From Acetobacter orientalis (lineage in GTDB: Bacteria > Pseudomonadota > Alphaproteobacteria > Acetobacterales > Acetobacteraceae), in assembly GCF_000963965.1 (NCBI RefSeq), contig NZ_BAMX01000014.1:124001-188000 (forward strand): a stretch of 64,000 bases of DNA, written 5' to 3'. Position 1 is the stretch's first letter; each line of letters starts with the position of its first letter. Positions 9,231 through 18,800 of this stretch are shown here, piece by piece. Both the position numbers and the translations under genes were made by a program. The notes below the pieces were generated by a model. It was not told where the DNA came from. It did not search any database and was given only the letters and a program-made list of their open reading frames with translations.

Positions 9231-10661
9231 GTGTGGATCGTGGTGTTTGAATTTTTTCTGGGCCTTCTGGTTGCGTTTATTCTCACTATACCCGCTCTTT
9301 TCCTCCCGGTGGCTGGGGATAGGCAGCATTATCAGATTAAAAATTTACTGTCAGTTCATTCCATAACAATATCAGCGTTGTATTCTGTCTTTGTTTCTTT
9401 ATCGGGTTCTCCGTTGTTCGGAGGGGCTCTGGGTATTTTTCTTTTTTATATTTTTTCTGTTGTATCGTGTATTAAATATCGCATTCTGAAGGAGCCTGTT
9501 TATTTTTCTGATATTGTTTCTTTGGGTGTTTTGCTTAAAAATCCAAGTTTTTTCGTCTTTTCTGTTCCTCCTGTTGGTTGGGTTGTCCTTGTAGGTCTTA
9601 TTTTATGCGTCCCGCTGTCATTATGGTACTGTTTTACAAATTCTTTGAATGTCCGCTTGTATGCTGTTGGTATAATATTGACGGCATGTTTTTTTTATAA
9701 AAAAATTCCTGTTTATTTAGATATTTCTGAGCCTGACTGGCGGCGTGATGTCGGCCGTTTGGGTATTCTTGGCATGCTTGCTGTTTATTGGGCGCTTTGG
9801 AAAAAGCAGCCTGCGCCCTCACCAGTGTCGGTCAGCAAAGCGAAAGCTGGTCTCGATATTGTGCTGGTTATACAGTGTGAGTCTTATGCTACCCCGTCTA
9901 TTTTTTGTGATGCCTCTGTCGATAAGATCAGATTGCCATTTTTAGAAAAAGCGAAGGCTCTGGCATATTCGCAGGGTGAATTGCTGGTTAGTGGCTTTGG
10001 TGCATACACCATGAGAACAGAGTACGGTGTTATGTTTGGCAGGACGGAAGCGGAATTAGGCTTTTGCCAGTATGACCCGTTTCTGACTGCGCAAAGAGAT
10101 AAAACGTATGCTTTATCTTATCAGATGAAAGCCGCTGGATATCAGACCGTTTTCATGCACCCCCATAGCCTGGAGTTTTACGGGCGAAACCAGTTGATGC
10201 CCGTAATAGGGTTTGATGCAGTTGATGATTGCTCAACAGTTCAGCATACGCCTCTTCCGGGGGAATATATGAGCGATACGGTGCTGGCGGAGGTAGTTAT
10301 CAACCGGCTTGAAGGCGCGACAGCACCTCTTTTTCTCTATGCCGTGACAATGGAAAACCATGCCCCCTGGCCGGGAAATCCGCAGGAGGCTCTACAGCAT
10401 TATTTACGGCACTTGCAGAGTAGTGACGCTATGCTAGGACGATTAATGGCATGGCTGGAGGAGCAGGATAAATCGGCATTGCTAGTGTTCTTTGGGGATC
10501 ACCGCCCGTCTATACAAGGAATTGCGTATCAGGACAGAGAACGCTCAACCCCTTATGTTGCTCTCAGTTTTCCAGAGTGTAAGAAGGCCACATCTAGCTG
10601 TGCCCTTACTCCAGCGGAATTGCATCATTTGATCAGGAGTTTGTCTTTAGAAGTGGTTTAA
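9231..10661 (+). CDS. Membrane sulfatase-family phosphoglycerol/phosphoethanolamine transferase-like protein
   Basis: This is an LTA-synthase/MdoB-like enzyme of the alkaline-phosphatase superfamily that probably modifies an envelope glycan with a phospho-alcohol. The 476-residue protein has about five N-terminal membrane helices (residues 1-190) and then a periplasmic sulfatase domain. Visible catalytic elements are the metal-binding Glu in VIQCES (about residue 216), the nucleophile Thr in AYTMRTEYGV, HPHSLEFYGRN and the metal ligands in FFGDHRPS. The predicted start is GTG 9231, although GTG 9240 is also possible and no strong ribosome-binding site decides. It diverges from kpsC, suggesting a role in decorating the capsule or another envelope polymer. 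The true substrate is not known. Confidence 0.8.
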   Translation: MWIVVFEFFLGLLVAFILTIPALFLPVAGDRQHYQIKNLLSVHSITISALYSVFVSLSGSPLFGGALGIFLFYIFSVVSCIKYRILKEPVYFSDIVSLGVLLKNPSFFVFSVPPVGWVVLVGLILCVPLSLWYCFTNSLNVRLYAVGIILTACFFYKKIPVYLDISEPDWRRDVGRLGILGMLAVYWALWKKQPAPSPVSVSKAKAGLDIVLVIQCESYATPSIFCDASVDKIRLPFLEKAKALAYSQGELLVSGFGAYTMRTEYGVMFGRTEAELGFCQYDPFLTAQRDKTYALSYQMKAAGYQTVFMHPHSLEFYGRNQLMPVIGFDAVDDCSTVQHTPLPGEYMSDTVLAEVVINRLEGATAPLFLYAVTMENHAPWPGNPQEALQHYLRHLQSSDAMLGRLMAWLEEQDKSALLVFFGDHRPSIQGIAYQDRERSTPYVALSFPECKKATSSCALTPAELHHLIRSLSLEVV

Positions 10662-10775
10662 GAGTGCGTTTCAATTAGATTATTGCAAGCGCAGGCAGGC
10701 CGGGTGAAAGACAAAATTTAGCCGGATTCATATCCATTTATGTAAGATTTCCGCAGGAAGCAAAGAGTATAAATT

Positions 10776-11384
10776 TTGGAGAAAAAGCCCCTAAAAATAT
10801 TTCGTTCTCGTTGGCTTGAATGCCTCACTTATATGCCCGTTACGGCTTTTGTCAGCCTTTGGGGTGTTGTGTTGAGTGTGTTTGCTTACACTCTTGTGGT
10901 GTCTGACCCTGTGCCGCCAGGGCGTCTCGTGGGGATGAGTGCTCTGGGCCTACTGGTCTGGTTTTTCTTTGAATATGTGATGCACCGCTTCTTATTTCAT
11001 TTGCGGTTGCAGTCTCGCCTTGGGAAATCGTTTCTCTTTGTCATGCACGGTAATCATCATGAGTGTCCGCGTGATCGATACCGTAATCTTATGCCGGCCA
11101 TTGTCAGTGTACCTTTGGCGGTGATGTTGTATGGTCTGTTTCAGGCAATACTGGGTCCGTCATTCGGACGGTCATTTTTCTTCGGCTTTCTCTGTGGATA
11201 CGTGCTGTACGATGGCTGGCACTACGCAACGCATCAGTATCGTTTTTCTAACAGGCTTTTAAAATGTATTCAGAAACACCACCTGCAACATCATTATTAT
11301 GCGCCAGATAAAAATTACGCAGTGACGAGCCCATGGGTCGACAAAATATTTGGCTCAGCATGTAAACCCACGTGCAAACGCTGA
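10776..11384 (+). CDS. Fatty acid hydroxylase/sterol desaturase superfamily membrane protein
   Basis: This is a di-iron membrane oxygenase of the fatty-acid-hydroxylase type, 202 residues long. It has four hydrophobic stretches and the eight-histidine pattern of the superfamily: HRFLFH, HGNHH, HYATH and HHLQHH. The spacing resembles fatty acid 2-hydroxylases acting on sphingolipid acyl chains rather than sterol enzymes. Acetic acid bacteria make 2-hydroxylated sphingolipids, so ceramide hydroxylation is a reasonable inference, not a demonstrated role. The start appears to be TTG 10776 behind AGGAAG. It overlaps, or lies just upstream of, the next glycosyltransferase gene. Confidence 0.8.
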   Translation: MEKKPLKIFRSRWLECLTYMPVTAFVSLWGVVLSVFAYTLVVSDPVPPGRLVGMSALGLLVWFFFEYVMHRFLFHLRLQSRLGKSFLFVMHGNHHECPRDRYRNLMPAIVSVPLAVMLYGLFQAILGPSFGRSFFFGFLCGYVLYDGWHYATHQYRFSNRLLKCIQKHHLQHHYYAPDKNYAVTSPWVDKIFGSACKPTCKR

Positions 11385-11395
11385 ACGGATATTTC

Positions 11396-12556
11396 ATGCA
11401 ATCGGTTGTGGCTGTTGGAGCGCGCGGTGTCAGGGGGAGGGGAGGAACAGGGGTTTCCACCTATGCGTCCACCCTGAGTGATGCGCTGCAATCTTGTGGC
11501 GCAGACGTCGGATTTGCAGGGGGAACTGACCTTCAAAGGCATCCTCATGCGCTGAAGAACAAGCTCCTGCGTTTTTTAGTGTCTTTGAAGGGCCAGCAGC
11601 GGCTTACATTTTCTCAGGCTGAGCACTCATGGGGTGTCAGTGATTTTTTTCGTAAAATTCAGGTTCATTTTTCAACGTTTGGACGTTTGACCTCAGTCAG
11701 GTCTGCCTACACGCCGGATATTGTTCATTGGAGTTATCCGTTCCCGGTGTATTGGGAAGATATTCCAAATATTTATACAATCCATGATCTGATCCCTTTG
11801 CTCCATCCTGAGCTCACGGGAATTCAGTCGGATCGTATGCGGAAAATATTACGACAATGCATGCAGCATGCTGCGGCGATTATCACAGTTTCAGATGCTG
11901 TTCAGCAGGATATAGCGGCATTATTTCCCGAATATAGTCATAAAGTGGTCGTGCTGGGGCAGGCTGTTTCTGTATCTTGCAATCAGAAAATGCAGAATTT
12001 TTCTTCTGATGAATATGAGAAATATTTTTTGTATTTTGGCTCTATAGAAAAACGTAAAAATATTGCCCGTCTGATTGAAGCCCATGGACAAAGTGGCACC
12101 AGTCGTCCTTTACGCCTGCTTGGCAACAATGGTTTTGGGGCGCGGGAAGAGCTTGCTGCTCTTGAAAGGCACCCCAGGCCGGCACTGGTGCAGCAGGTTG
12201 CCTGGTGTGAAAGAGAATGTCTGCTCGCACAGGTTCAGAATGCCTGTGCCGTGCTTTTTCCATCTTTGGCAGAAGGTTTTGGTTTGCCAATTGTTGAAAG
12301 CATGGCGCTCGGCACGCCGGTCATGACAAGTGATCGCCATGCAACCAAAGAAATTGCAGGGCAGGCCGCCCTCCTCGTTGATCCCTATAATATTTCCGAA
12401 ATGGCAGAAGCTATTTCATTGTTGGATCAGAATGTCGAAGTGCGAAGAGACCTAGCCGTCAGGGGATTGATGCGGGCACAAGCATTTTCGATGGACAGCT
12501 ATGCCCGCTGTGTAGCAGGTTTTTATGAAACTCTGCGCGGTGAACAATCACCCTGA
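11396..12556 (+). CDS. GT4-family glycosyltransferase
   Basis: This is the third group-1 glycosyltransferase of the locus, resembling the one at 3181-4491: both carry WSYPFP/WTYPLP, YTIHDLIPL/YTIHDLVPL and the C-terminal PSLAEGFGLPIVES E-x7-E motif. The N-terminal nucleotide-binding loop is GRGGTGVSTYAS. I prefer the ATG at 11396. A GTG at 11372 inside the end of the preceding gene would add eight residues, and neither has a clear ribosome-binding site. It is probably co-transcribed with the hydroxylase gene. Its similarity to the capsule-operon enzyme suggests duplication, with both acting on the same or a related polymer. Donor and acceptor are unknown. Confidence 0.85.
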   Translation: MQSVVAVGARGVRGRGGTGVSTYASTLSDALQSCGADVGFAGGTDLQRHPHALKNKLLRFLVSLKGQQRLTFSQAEHSWGVSDFFRKIQVHFSTFGRLTSVRSAYTPDIVHWSYPFPVYWEDIPNIYTIHDLIPLLHPELTGIQSDRMRKILRQCMQHAAAIITVSDAVQQDIAALFPEYSHKVVVLGQAVSVSCNQKMQNFSSDEYEKYFLYFGSIEKRKNIARLIEAHGQSGTSRPLRLLGNNGFGAREELAALERHPRPALVQQVAWCERECLLAQVQNACAVLFPSLAEGFGLPIVESMALGTPVMTSDRHATKEIAGQAALLVDPYNISEMAEAISLLDQNVEVRRDLAVRGLMRAQAFSMDSYARCVAGFYETLRGEQSP

Positions 12557-12576
12557 TCCATAGCTGAAGTGGCAGA

Positions 12577-12855
12577 TTATCTAGGGTAGGGGTCAGGCAT
12601 CGGGCCATGCATGTCAAAGTGTGCGTGGGCCGACGTAGTCTCAACTATTCTGTTGGAAACGGGTAATGTTGTCTCTGCCGTTCGTGGGGGTGTCGGAGGC
12701 GGCTGAATGGCCGGAATAGGCTTTTTAGCACATCCAGTTACGATGACAGCCAGAGCTACAATAGGTATAAGTTTTGCACGCAAGCTGTTTATCCTTAAGA
12801 TAATCTGATTTGATTTTATAAGCTCTCTTGCATTTTTAGCAAAATTATAAGGCAC
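12577..12855 (-). CDS. Small putative lipoprotein
   Basis: This is a predicted 92-residue protein with a hydrophobic signal and lipobox (VALAVIVTGCAKKP) near residue 42, followed by a short proline-rich tail (PAIQPPPTPPRTAE). The signal sits unusually far from the ATG at 12855, so translation may start at an internal TTG nearer the signal. It points leftward and is convergent with the glycosyltransferase, with only 20 bp between the stops. No family is recognised. An outer-membrane or inner-membrane anchored periplasmic peptide is likely. Confidence 0.6.
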   Translation of the reverse strand: MPYNFAKNARELIKSNQIILRINSLRAKLIPIVALAVIVTGCAKKPIPAIQPPPTPPRTAETTLPVSNRIVETTSAHAHFDMHGPMPDPYPR

Positions 12856-13155
12856 ACGGAATATCTCTTTATAAGCCTCATGCCCTCATTGCATGGACGG
12901 CACGGGGGGGGAAGCAAGATCAATCTGGAGCGGATTAATGCCGCCGCGCAGCAATCCATAACATGAAACTCTTTTTCTGCTCAGGACGCAGAGTGAAAAT
13001 TAGGTCCAGAAACCAGCCATCAACCCGCCAGAAATCTGAAATGAGGCAAAAGGGGGAATCAATCAACGGTTCTTCGAATCCTCCACATTATTTCGTTCTA
13101 TGATTACGAGGCACTGGGAGAAAGGATATGTAGCCGTTTGCTATAAAAGCGGATT
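12856..13155. other. Intergenic stretch without a recognisable gene
   Basis: About 300 bases lie between the lipoprotein start and the small helical-protein gene. I see no long reading frame, tRNA or clear terminator. It includes a G8 run near 12905 and should contain the leftward promoter for the lipoprotein gene. Confidence 0.5.
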
Positions 13156-13338
13156 TTACAGGATACGTATCAGATCGTTGAGGGCATCAATTTTGTCGGC
13201 CAGCATGGCTACATTACGGGAAATATTTTCTGGTATATTTTTATCAGAAATCAATGTGGAATTCAGTTTATCGATATCTGAACTGATTTCGAACAATAGA
13301 GTGTGAATTTCCTGTAGGTTTTCGTCCGGGGCTTGCAT
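13156..13338 (-). CDS. Small hypothetical helical protein (60 aa)
   Basis: This 60-residue acidic protein is predicted to be almost entirely helical with heptad-like leucine/isoleucine spacing (LQEIHTLLFEISSDIDKL, then MLADKIDALNDLIRIL), which suggests a small coiled-coil or hairpin. A CGGAG sequence sits about 6-10 bases before the ATG at 13338, which supports translation. It diverges from the LpxO-like gene across 77 bp. No family is recognised. It may be cytoplasmic, since no signal or membrane segment is visible. Confidence 0.5.
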   Translation of the reverse strand: MQAPDENLQEIHTLLFEISSDIDKLNSTLISDKNIPENISRNVAMLADKIDALNDLIRIL

Positions 13339-13415
13339 TGTTCACTCCGTGTCTGCCATTGAATTTTTTGATTCTAATTTGAAAATTCTGTAACGAATAG
13401 AGAAGAAAGAGGATA

Positions 13416-14126
13416 ATGGCTAAGAAAAAGACAATTTATCATCTCACGAAAAATATTCGTGCCGTGATTGATGCGTTTATTATGCGCTATTCACTCTTGC
13501 CTGATCAGGCCGTCTTTAATCCCCATATTTTTCCATGGGTCAGGGAATTGGAAAAGAACTGGCAGGCTATCTGTAAAGAGATTACGCTGGTGCGCGCTTC
13601 AAACATGCCGTCTTTGGGGGAAATATCCCCGGATCATGGGAGAATTGCTGCGGACGTCCGCTGGCGGACATTTTTTCTTGAAGGGTATGGCTACAAGAGG
13701 TTGGAAAACAGGGCGTGTGTTCCTCTTACAGCATCTTTAATTGATAAAATTCCAGATGTCTGCACCGCGACGTTTTCTGTTCTGGAGGGTGGGTGCCATA
13801 TCCCTCGGCACCGTGGCATGACCAAGGGGATGCTGACTTATCATCTGGGGCTTTGTGTGCCTCAGGATAGAACGCAGTGCTGGATTCAGATTGAAGAGGG
13901 AGAAAAACTTCATATTCATTCCTGGTCGGATGGAAGTTCTCTTCTGTTTGATGACACCTATAGTCATGAAGTTTGGAACAATACTGAAGAGGACAGGTAT
14001 GTTCTCCTCATTCAGGTTAAGCGTCCATGCCGATGGCCTGCCCGTTTGTTGCTAAACCTGTTTTTCAAAGGCGTCAGATATTCCCGTTTTGTGCAGGATA
14101 TACGAAAAAATCTTGATCGTTCGTAA
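13416..14126 (+). CDS. Aspartyl/asparaginyl beta-hydroxylase family protein (LpxO-like)
   Basis: This is an Fe(II)/2-oxoglutarate-dependent dioxygenase of the Asp/Asn beta-hydroxylase family, the family that includes lipid A acyl-chain hydroxylase LpxO. Of its 236 residues, the region around 125-200 carries the expected motifs: IPRHRGMTKGMLTYHLGL (first iron histidine and 2-oxoglutarate arginine) and LLFDDTYSHEVWNNT (second iron histidine). AAAGAGG lies 5 bases before the ATG at 13416. With the fatty-acid-hydroxylase-type gene 2 kb away, this locus may modify envelope lipids by 2-hydroxylation; that is inference. A role in peptide-linked natural product hydroxylation cannot be excluded. Confidence 0.75.
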   Translation: MAKKKTIYHLTKNIRAVIDAFIMRYSLLPDQAVFNPHIFPWVRELEKNWQAICKEITLVRASNMPSLGEISPDHGRIAADVRWRTFFLEGYGYKRLENRACVPLTASLIDKIPDVCTATFSVLEGGCHIPRHRGMTKGMLTYHLGLCVPQDRTQCWIQIEEGEKLHIHSWSDGSSLLFDDTYSHEVWNNTEEDRYVLLIQVKRPCRWPARLLLNLFFKGVRYSRFVQDIRKNLDRS

Positions 14127-14700
14127 AGCATAGAACACGTATTGAAAGTATAATGGACTGCCATAAGGCTTATTGAAACGTTGGAAAATTCTCAGACTGC
14201 CTCCCACCTACGCAACCTTCCCATTCTTGTAGAGTTCTGAATGAGAGTTTAGGCAGCTTCTTTTGGTTTATGGGTGATAGTTGGAAGATGAGGGAAGCAT
14301 CGCACGTTAGACAATATATATAGAAAGATGGTTGGTTAGTAGTGTAAAAAGTGACGGTAAACTACGGTTTTTTCCTAACCACCCTGAATCAGGCAGGTTG
14401 GCTAGTGAGGGTTTAGGGGAGGGGAGTCGGCAGGTGTTTAATTTAAGAAGCCTCTCTCGATATGTTTCAGAAAATACTGAAGGGGGGCTGGAGGGCAGCG
14501 AAGAAGGCAGGTCTGCCGCCCTGTTTATCGTTTACATAACCACGCGGCTCTTAAACGCTGAAGGCCAGCGGTAGCAGGCCATTTCTCTTGCTTCTTCAAG
14601 GCATCCATCAGCATTCTCAGAAACGTGCTTAATTGTTCTCTTTTGCTCCCAGCTTGTGTTATAAAACAACGTCCTCACATCATTCTAAAAAGGAGACCCC
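14127..14700. other. Left flank of the mobile element: iteron-like sites and one dispersed repeat
   Basis: This 574-bp stretch has no convincing gene. From 14330 on it contains sequences shared with the element's interior: GGTTGGTTAGT at 14330, CCTAACCACCCT at 14374 and a GGTTGG at 14395. These match the repeat field at 32.7-33.1 kb. It also contains copy A of the dispersed repeat (14477-14520). The boundary between chromosome and element therefore lies at or left of 14330, but I see no attachment-site copy here. Confidence 0.55.
14477..14520 (+). repeat. Dispersed element repeat, copy A
   Basis: This is the first of five copies of a roughly 45-bp unit that begins with CTGAAGGGGG, continues with a CTTGAAG-like block (here CTGGAGGG) and ends in CTGCCGCC. 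The other copies are at 26005-26050, 27525-27572 (reverse), 32528-32572 and 32642-32686 (reverse). All are intergenic and all lie within the mobile element. Confidence 0.65.
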
Positions 14701-15045
14701 GTGGCTACAAACCAGTTATCCCACCGGCTTTCCGACCCTGACGGCCGTGCTTGGCTGCGGGCTGCGCTGAAGACCGTCAACGCGCCTTTGCCTATCGAGA
14801 CAGCGCCTGAAGCTATGATCAATCATGTCCTTGACGTTCATCCCGACATCTATGCTTCTGTGCGGATTGCAGCTTTAATCGACGAAGTCCCCGGCCCAAC
14901 GCTTGCAAATCTCGTTTCAAAACGAGTGTTCAGTTACAATGAACTGAACGCCGCTATGGAGCGCATCCGCCTCCTGGGCCTTGACGTGTCGGAGACTGAA
15001 AATGGAAGATGGATTGCAGAAATGGCAGGGTTCGAGGTGGTATGA
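14701..15045 (+). CDS. Hypothetical protein, probable partner (antitoxin-like) of the AbiEii-type protein
   Basis: This 114-residue protein starts at GTG 14701, preceded by AAAGGAGA at good spacing. It looks mostly helical with no membrane segment. A region around residues 60-105 (LIDEVPGPTLANLVSKRV, then LNAAMERIRLLGLDV) could be a small winged-helix-like fold. Its 3' end overlaps the start of the nucleotidyltransferase gene by 44 bp, the tight coupling expected of a toxin-antitoxin pair. It does not resemble the longer AbiEi antitoxins known to me, so the antitoxin role rests on gene order alone. Confidence 0.65.
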   Translation: MATNQLSHRLSDPDGRAWLRAALKTVNAPLPIETAPEAMINHVLDVHPDIYASVRIAALIDEVPGPTLANLVSKRVFSYNELNAAMERIRLLGLDVSETENGRWIAEMAGFEVV

Positions 15046-15778
15046 TCTGCTGCCTGACGCGATCAGCATCCTTGATGCCGCCGGTCATGATCTATGGACG
15101 TTCGGGGGCGGGACGGCTTTAGCCATCTGGCTTGACCATCGCGTCTCGTATGACATTGACATCTTTACGCGCGGATCACTCATTCATCTGACCTCCCAGT
15201 TCTGCGAAGAAACAAAGCGTGTCCTTGGTGTGGATGGAAAGAGCCAGTTTCCGGGGTACTATCTGAAACTCGAATTGAAAAATGGTGAGATTGATTTTCT
15301 GACGCCGCCGACATTGACCCATGATCCCGTTCGTGGACTTTCGCTCGATGAGGTCTTTACGCAAGCCGGCTTGGACTATGTAGGAACAAATGGCGATCGC
15401 ATTATTAACGTCGAATTACCAACTGAAATTTTGACCAGAAAAATCCTGTATCGACGTCACAATTTCAAGCCGAGAGATGTGTTTGATCTTGCGGCATCTT
15501 TGACGTGGTCGCGTGATGTATTGATTCCGGCTGTTGATGTATTCAAAGCGCAGCCCGATGCCATGGAGCAGATGGAGCAAAGGTTAAATCTTATGCGTCC
15601 TTCTTACGAAGCGCAGGCGAATGCGGTCATCAGCCCGCGTCCTGGCTTTGAGCGTTTCCTGACGTCAGATGCGATAGATTTGTGCCTCGCCGAAGTCGCC
15701 AGATTAAAATCGCTGCTCATCCAGCCGTGCCCATCTCAAGAGATCAAACGTCACAAAGGGCCGGCGCCGTCCATTTAG
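15002..15778 (+). CDS. Nucleotidyl transferase AbiEii/AbiGii toxin family protein
   Basis: This is a cytoplasmic member of the DNA polymerase beta-like nucleotidyltransferase superfamily, as in type IV toxin AbiEii and MenA. It has FGGGTALAIWLDHRVSYDID (GG-G/S and DxD metal-binding motifs, about residues 37-57) and a third acidic residue in GEIDFLTPP. A basic helix (ILTRKILYRRHNFKPRDVFDLA) follows the pattern seen in these toxins. The ATG at 15002 gives about 258 residues; an upstream ATG at 14981 is less likely. It overlaps the upstream small gene. Known relatives block growth by modifying tRNA and can give phage defence. Here the activity is inferred. Confidence 0.8.
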   Translation: MEDGLQKWQGSRWYDLLPDAISILDAAGHDLWTFGGGTALAIWLDHRVSYDIDIFTRGSLIHLTSQFCEETKRVLGVDGKSQFPGYYLKLELKNGEIDFLTPPTLTHDPVRGLSLDEVFTQAGLDYVGTNGDRIINVELPTEILTRKILYRRHNFKPRDVFDLAASLTWSRDVLIPAVDVFKAQPDAMEQMEQRLNLMRPSYEAQANAVISPRPGFERFLTSDAIDLCLAEVARLKSLLIQPCPSQEIKRHKGPAPSI

Positions 15779-15803
15779 TAGCGCCAGTCCCCACGCTCGC
15801 CGG

Positions 15804-18800
15804 TCAACGCCTCATGACCGGCCCTTCCTGCGCGTGCTTTCTAGCTTCTTCTTCAGCCTTACGCCGGGCTTCTGCCGCCGCTTTTTCAGCGTCATCGTCC
15901 GCTTTCTTCGGAATTACCGACTCCCTTGCGCCAGTCTTTTCCGTTCCAAAAATCCATTCCTCAATCCGCTCTCCTTCCAGTTCAACGGACGACGGCCCAT
16001 CCTCTTTTTTGCGCTCGATTTCTTTCTGTTTCCGTTCAATCTCGCCCTGCACAGCCATCTCGGCCGTCGGTGCCGATGCCCAGGAACGCCTGTGCTGAGA
16101 AAAATCAGCGGCGTTTCCTTTTTCGCGTGATTGTTCCCCCTCATAGATGATCTGTTTGATCACCGCGTCATGATCGACTTTGTCACCAGGATCGTCTTTG
16201 TCGAGCGCATCCGGGGCCTCAAGTTGCCCTGACGCACTGATTGACGCTGATACCCCGTCACGCCGAATTCTGTTGTCCCGAACATTCAGACCGATGCGTG
16301 TCGCATCGACGTAAAGGTGACAATCTTCTTTGTGTCGCGTCATCCCGACATACAATGATTCTTTGTCCATCCCGGCCGCATTCAGAACGTAAGTCCTGTC
16401 CACACTTGCGCCCTGGGATGAATGGATCGTCACGGCATAGGCGTGCTGGACGCGAAGCGGTCGAGTGTCTGGATCGTTCCCTTTTGATCTTGAAAGCCGT
16501 TCCAGATCAGACCATCTCGTCGTCACATCGAAACCGCGATCGAATGCAAGGGTCACAACAGGTTGACCGTCTGTATTGTCGCGGCAAACGTCTTTGATTG
16601 TCGCAACGTCATTGTTCCTGATCATGTGCCCCGACGCCTTGATATTCTCGCCGAAAATCAGCCGGTCACCTGTTGCCAAGGACAGCGATCCCGCCACAGG
16701 TTTTATCCCTCTGCTTAACGCTTCAATCTCAATATCTGACCCCGTGATCCGTCCCTCCTGGCGCAGCAGATTACGAAGATCGGCGTTTAGATTCCGAACC
16801 TCATTATGTGTCCTCGCAAGAACCAGACGTGTTCCTGTCGGGTCGCGTTTGACGTCTCCAATATAGTCCTCGATCAGTCTCCCACGCAGTTCCTCCCCTG
16901 TCCCAATGATAATACGGTCTTTGTCTGCGTATGCTGTCACCGCTTTTTCGATCTCGCCCGAGGCGAAGTCCCTGCTTGCGTTCCTCTGCCAATCGACTTT
17001 CTGTCTGCGGATTTCGTTGATTCGTGATGAGTTAATCGTTTCTGAAATCAAGCGCAAAGGTGACCCCGGCGCCACGGGTTTGAGTTGCCGCGTGTCGCCA
17101 GCAAGAATTACCTTCGCACCCGCTTTTGCTGTCTCACGAAGCAATTCATTCATTTCCTTTGTGCTGATCATTCCGGCTTCATCGACGATCACGACATCGT
17201 CCCGTGACAACCTGATTCCCTGTGTGTGGTCAGGATCGGAAATACGATTCAGGAATGACCGCAAAACGGCAGCTTGCGTCTGATCGGTGCTAGTATCCCT
17301 GGCGATGACTGATACCGCTTGATGTGATGGCGCTGTTACCCAGACGCGAAGTCCGGCGTCCCTTGCCGCTTCGGAAGCTGTTCCCAAAGAAAAGGATTTC
17401 CCTGTTCCGGCTGATCCTTCAACAACAGATATTCCATCCCGGTTCAATGCGTGTCTGACCAGTTCCGCCTGTTCCTCGGAGATCGTCGCTTTTGACGCGA
17501 TCGCTTTATCGATAATGTCTTTCGATACGAGTGCCCGCTCTTTGCGCCGATCAGTAGAAATACGCACGATTTCCCGTTCCGCATCGATAACCTCTGGTGT
17601 TGCGAAAAACAGGTCTCGTGATTTGTTTTTGTCGTTCCCAGTCAGTTCGATAATCTGTTTTGAATTGCGGGCGTTTCGTGCGTGATAGATCGCTTCATCA
17701 ACGCTCACAGACCGTCCCTGAAAATGCTCAAGAATGGTTCCGATCAGATGCCGATCTTCTATGACTGATTCTGTCTGCGTCAGTTGATGCAATGCACTTT
17801 CAAATGCCGTTTTGGTGTCGCGCGGCTTGGCCCGTTCTTCTGCTGCGACCGCCAAGGCTGATTCCCAAATTGATTTCTTTGTCCATCCCTCTTCTTTGAT
17901 TTCCTTGTCCCAACGATCGTTCAGTTCTGCTCGGGACGGCAGGTCTGATTTTGATCCGCGTGTGTTCCGGGAAATATTATCTGATGCCTCCCTGTGAGAG
18001 GCAGTATCAATTCCCATTTCGCGGGCTTCTGAGAGAATGTCGTCCCTGCGCTTTGAGAATTTCTGTTCTATTGATTCAGGAACGCCGACGATGCGGAAGT
18101 TCCTTTCGTCTTTGATTGCCTTCACCCCAAGCCTGCGCTCCAGTCCATGAATCAATGCCAGACGATAGATGGCACCAATTTCCTGTTGGTGTTTCAGCAG
18201 TTCCAGGTTGTCGATGGTTCCTGTCGTGCCGTCGGCCCTTCGGCACACATTCAGCAATACCGCATGAGTATGAATCTGAGGATCACCAGACCTGCTGGTT
18301 GTGTGAAGAAATGTTCCCGCCATCAGTTCTGCTGGTGTCTGTCTGTCGTTCCCGTTGTGTCCGCATCGGGTTACGATCAGTCCATTCTGCTGCACGTATT
18401 CCAATGCTTTGAAAACGGCTTCCTGTTGCACATCTTCGATAGCGTCGCGTTGATCCCTGTTTCCAGCCGCATAGAGAACCGATACCGATTTGGACGCAGC
18501 GAATTGCAGATCATATCCGACACGCCGCTTCTTTCCCGTCTGAATCAGAGTTTCATGCGTGAGGGGATCACGTCCTGAAGCTAGGTTCCTGAAATCCTGT
18601 GGCTTGACTTCTGTTCCGTTGAAAACGAACGGCAGAACCTGTCCCACATCAGCGCGGGCATTTGTCCACCATACGCCCGGTTTTTCTCCAGTTCCGTTAT
18701 CCAGATAATAAGCCGCTCTGTCACGATCAGACCAGTCACCACGTTTCCGGTTGGCGGGATGAATGATTGTGTGCTGTGTCGGATTTTGTTCCGATCCGCC

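Noticed and set aside
14160-14245. Possible transposase C-terminus on the minus strand near the element's left flank
   Set aside because: The short frame reads like an insertion-sequence tail but is too short to assign, and no inverted repeat end could be paired with it.
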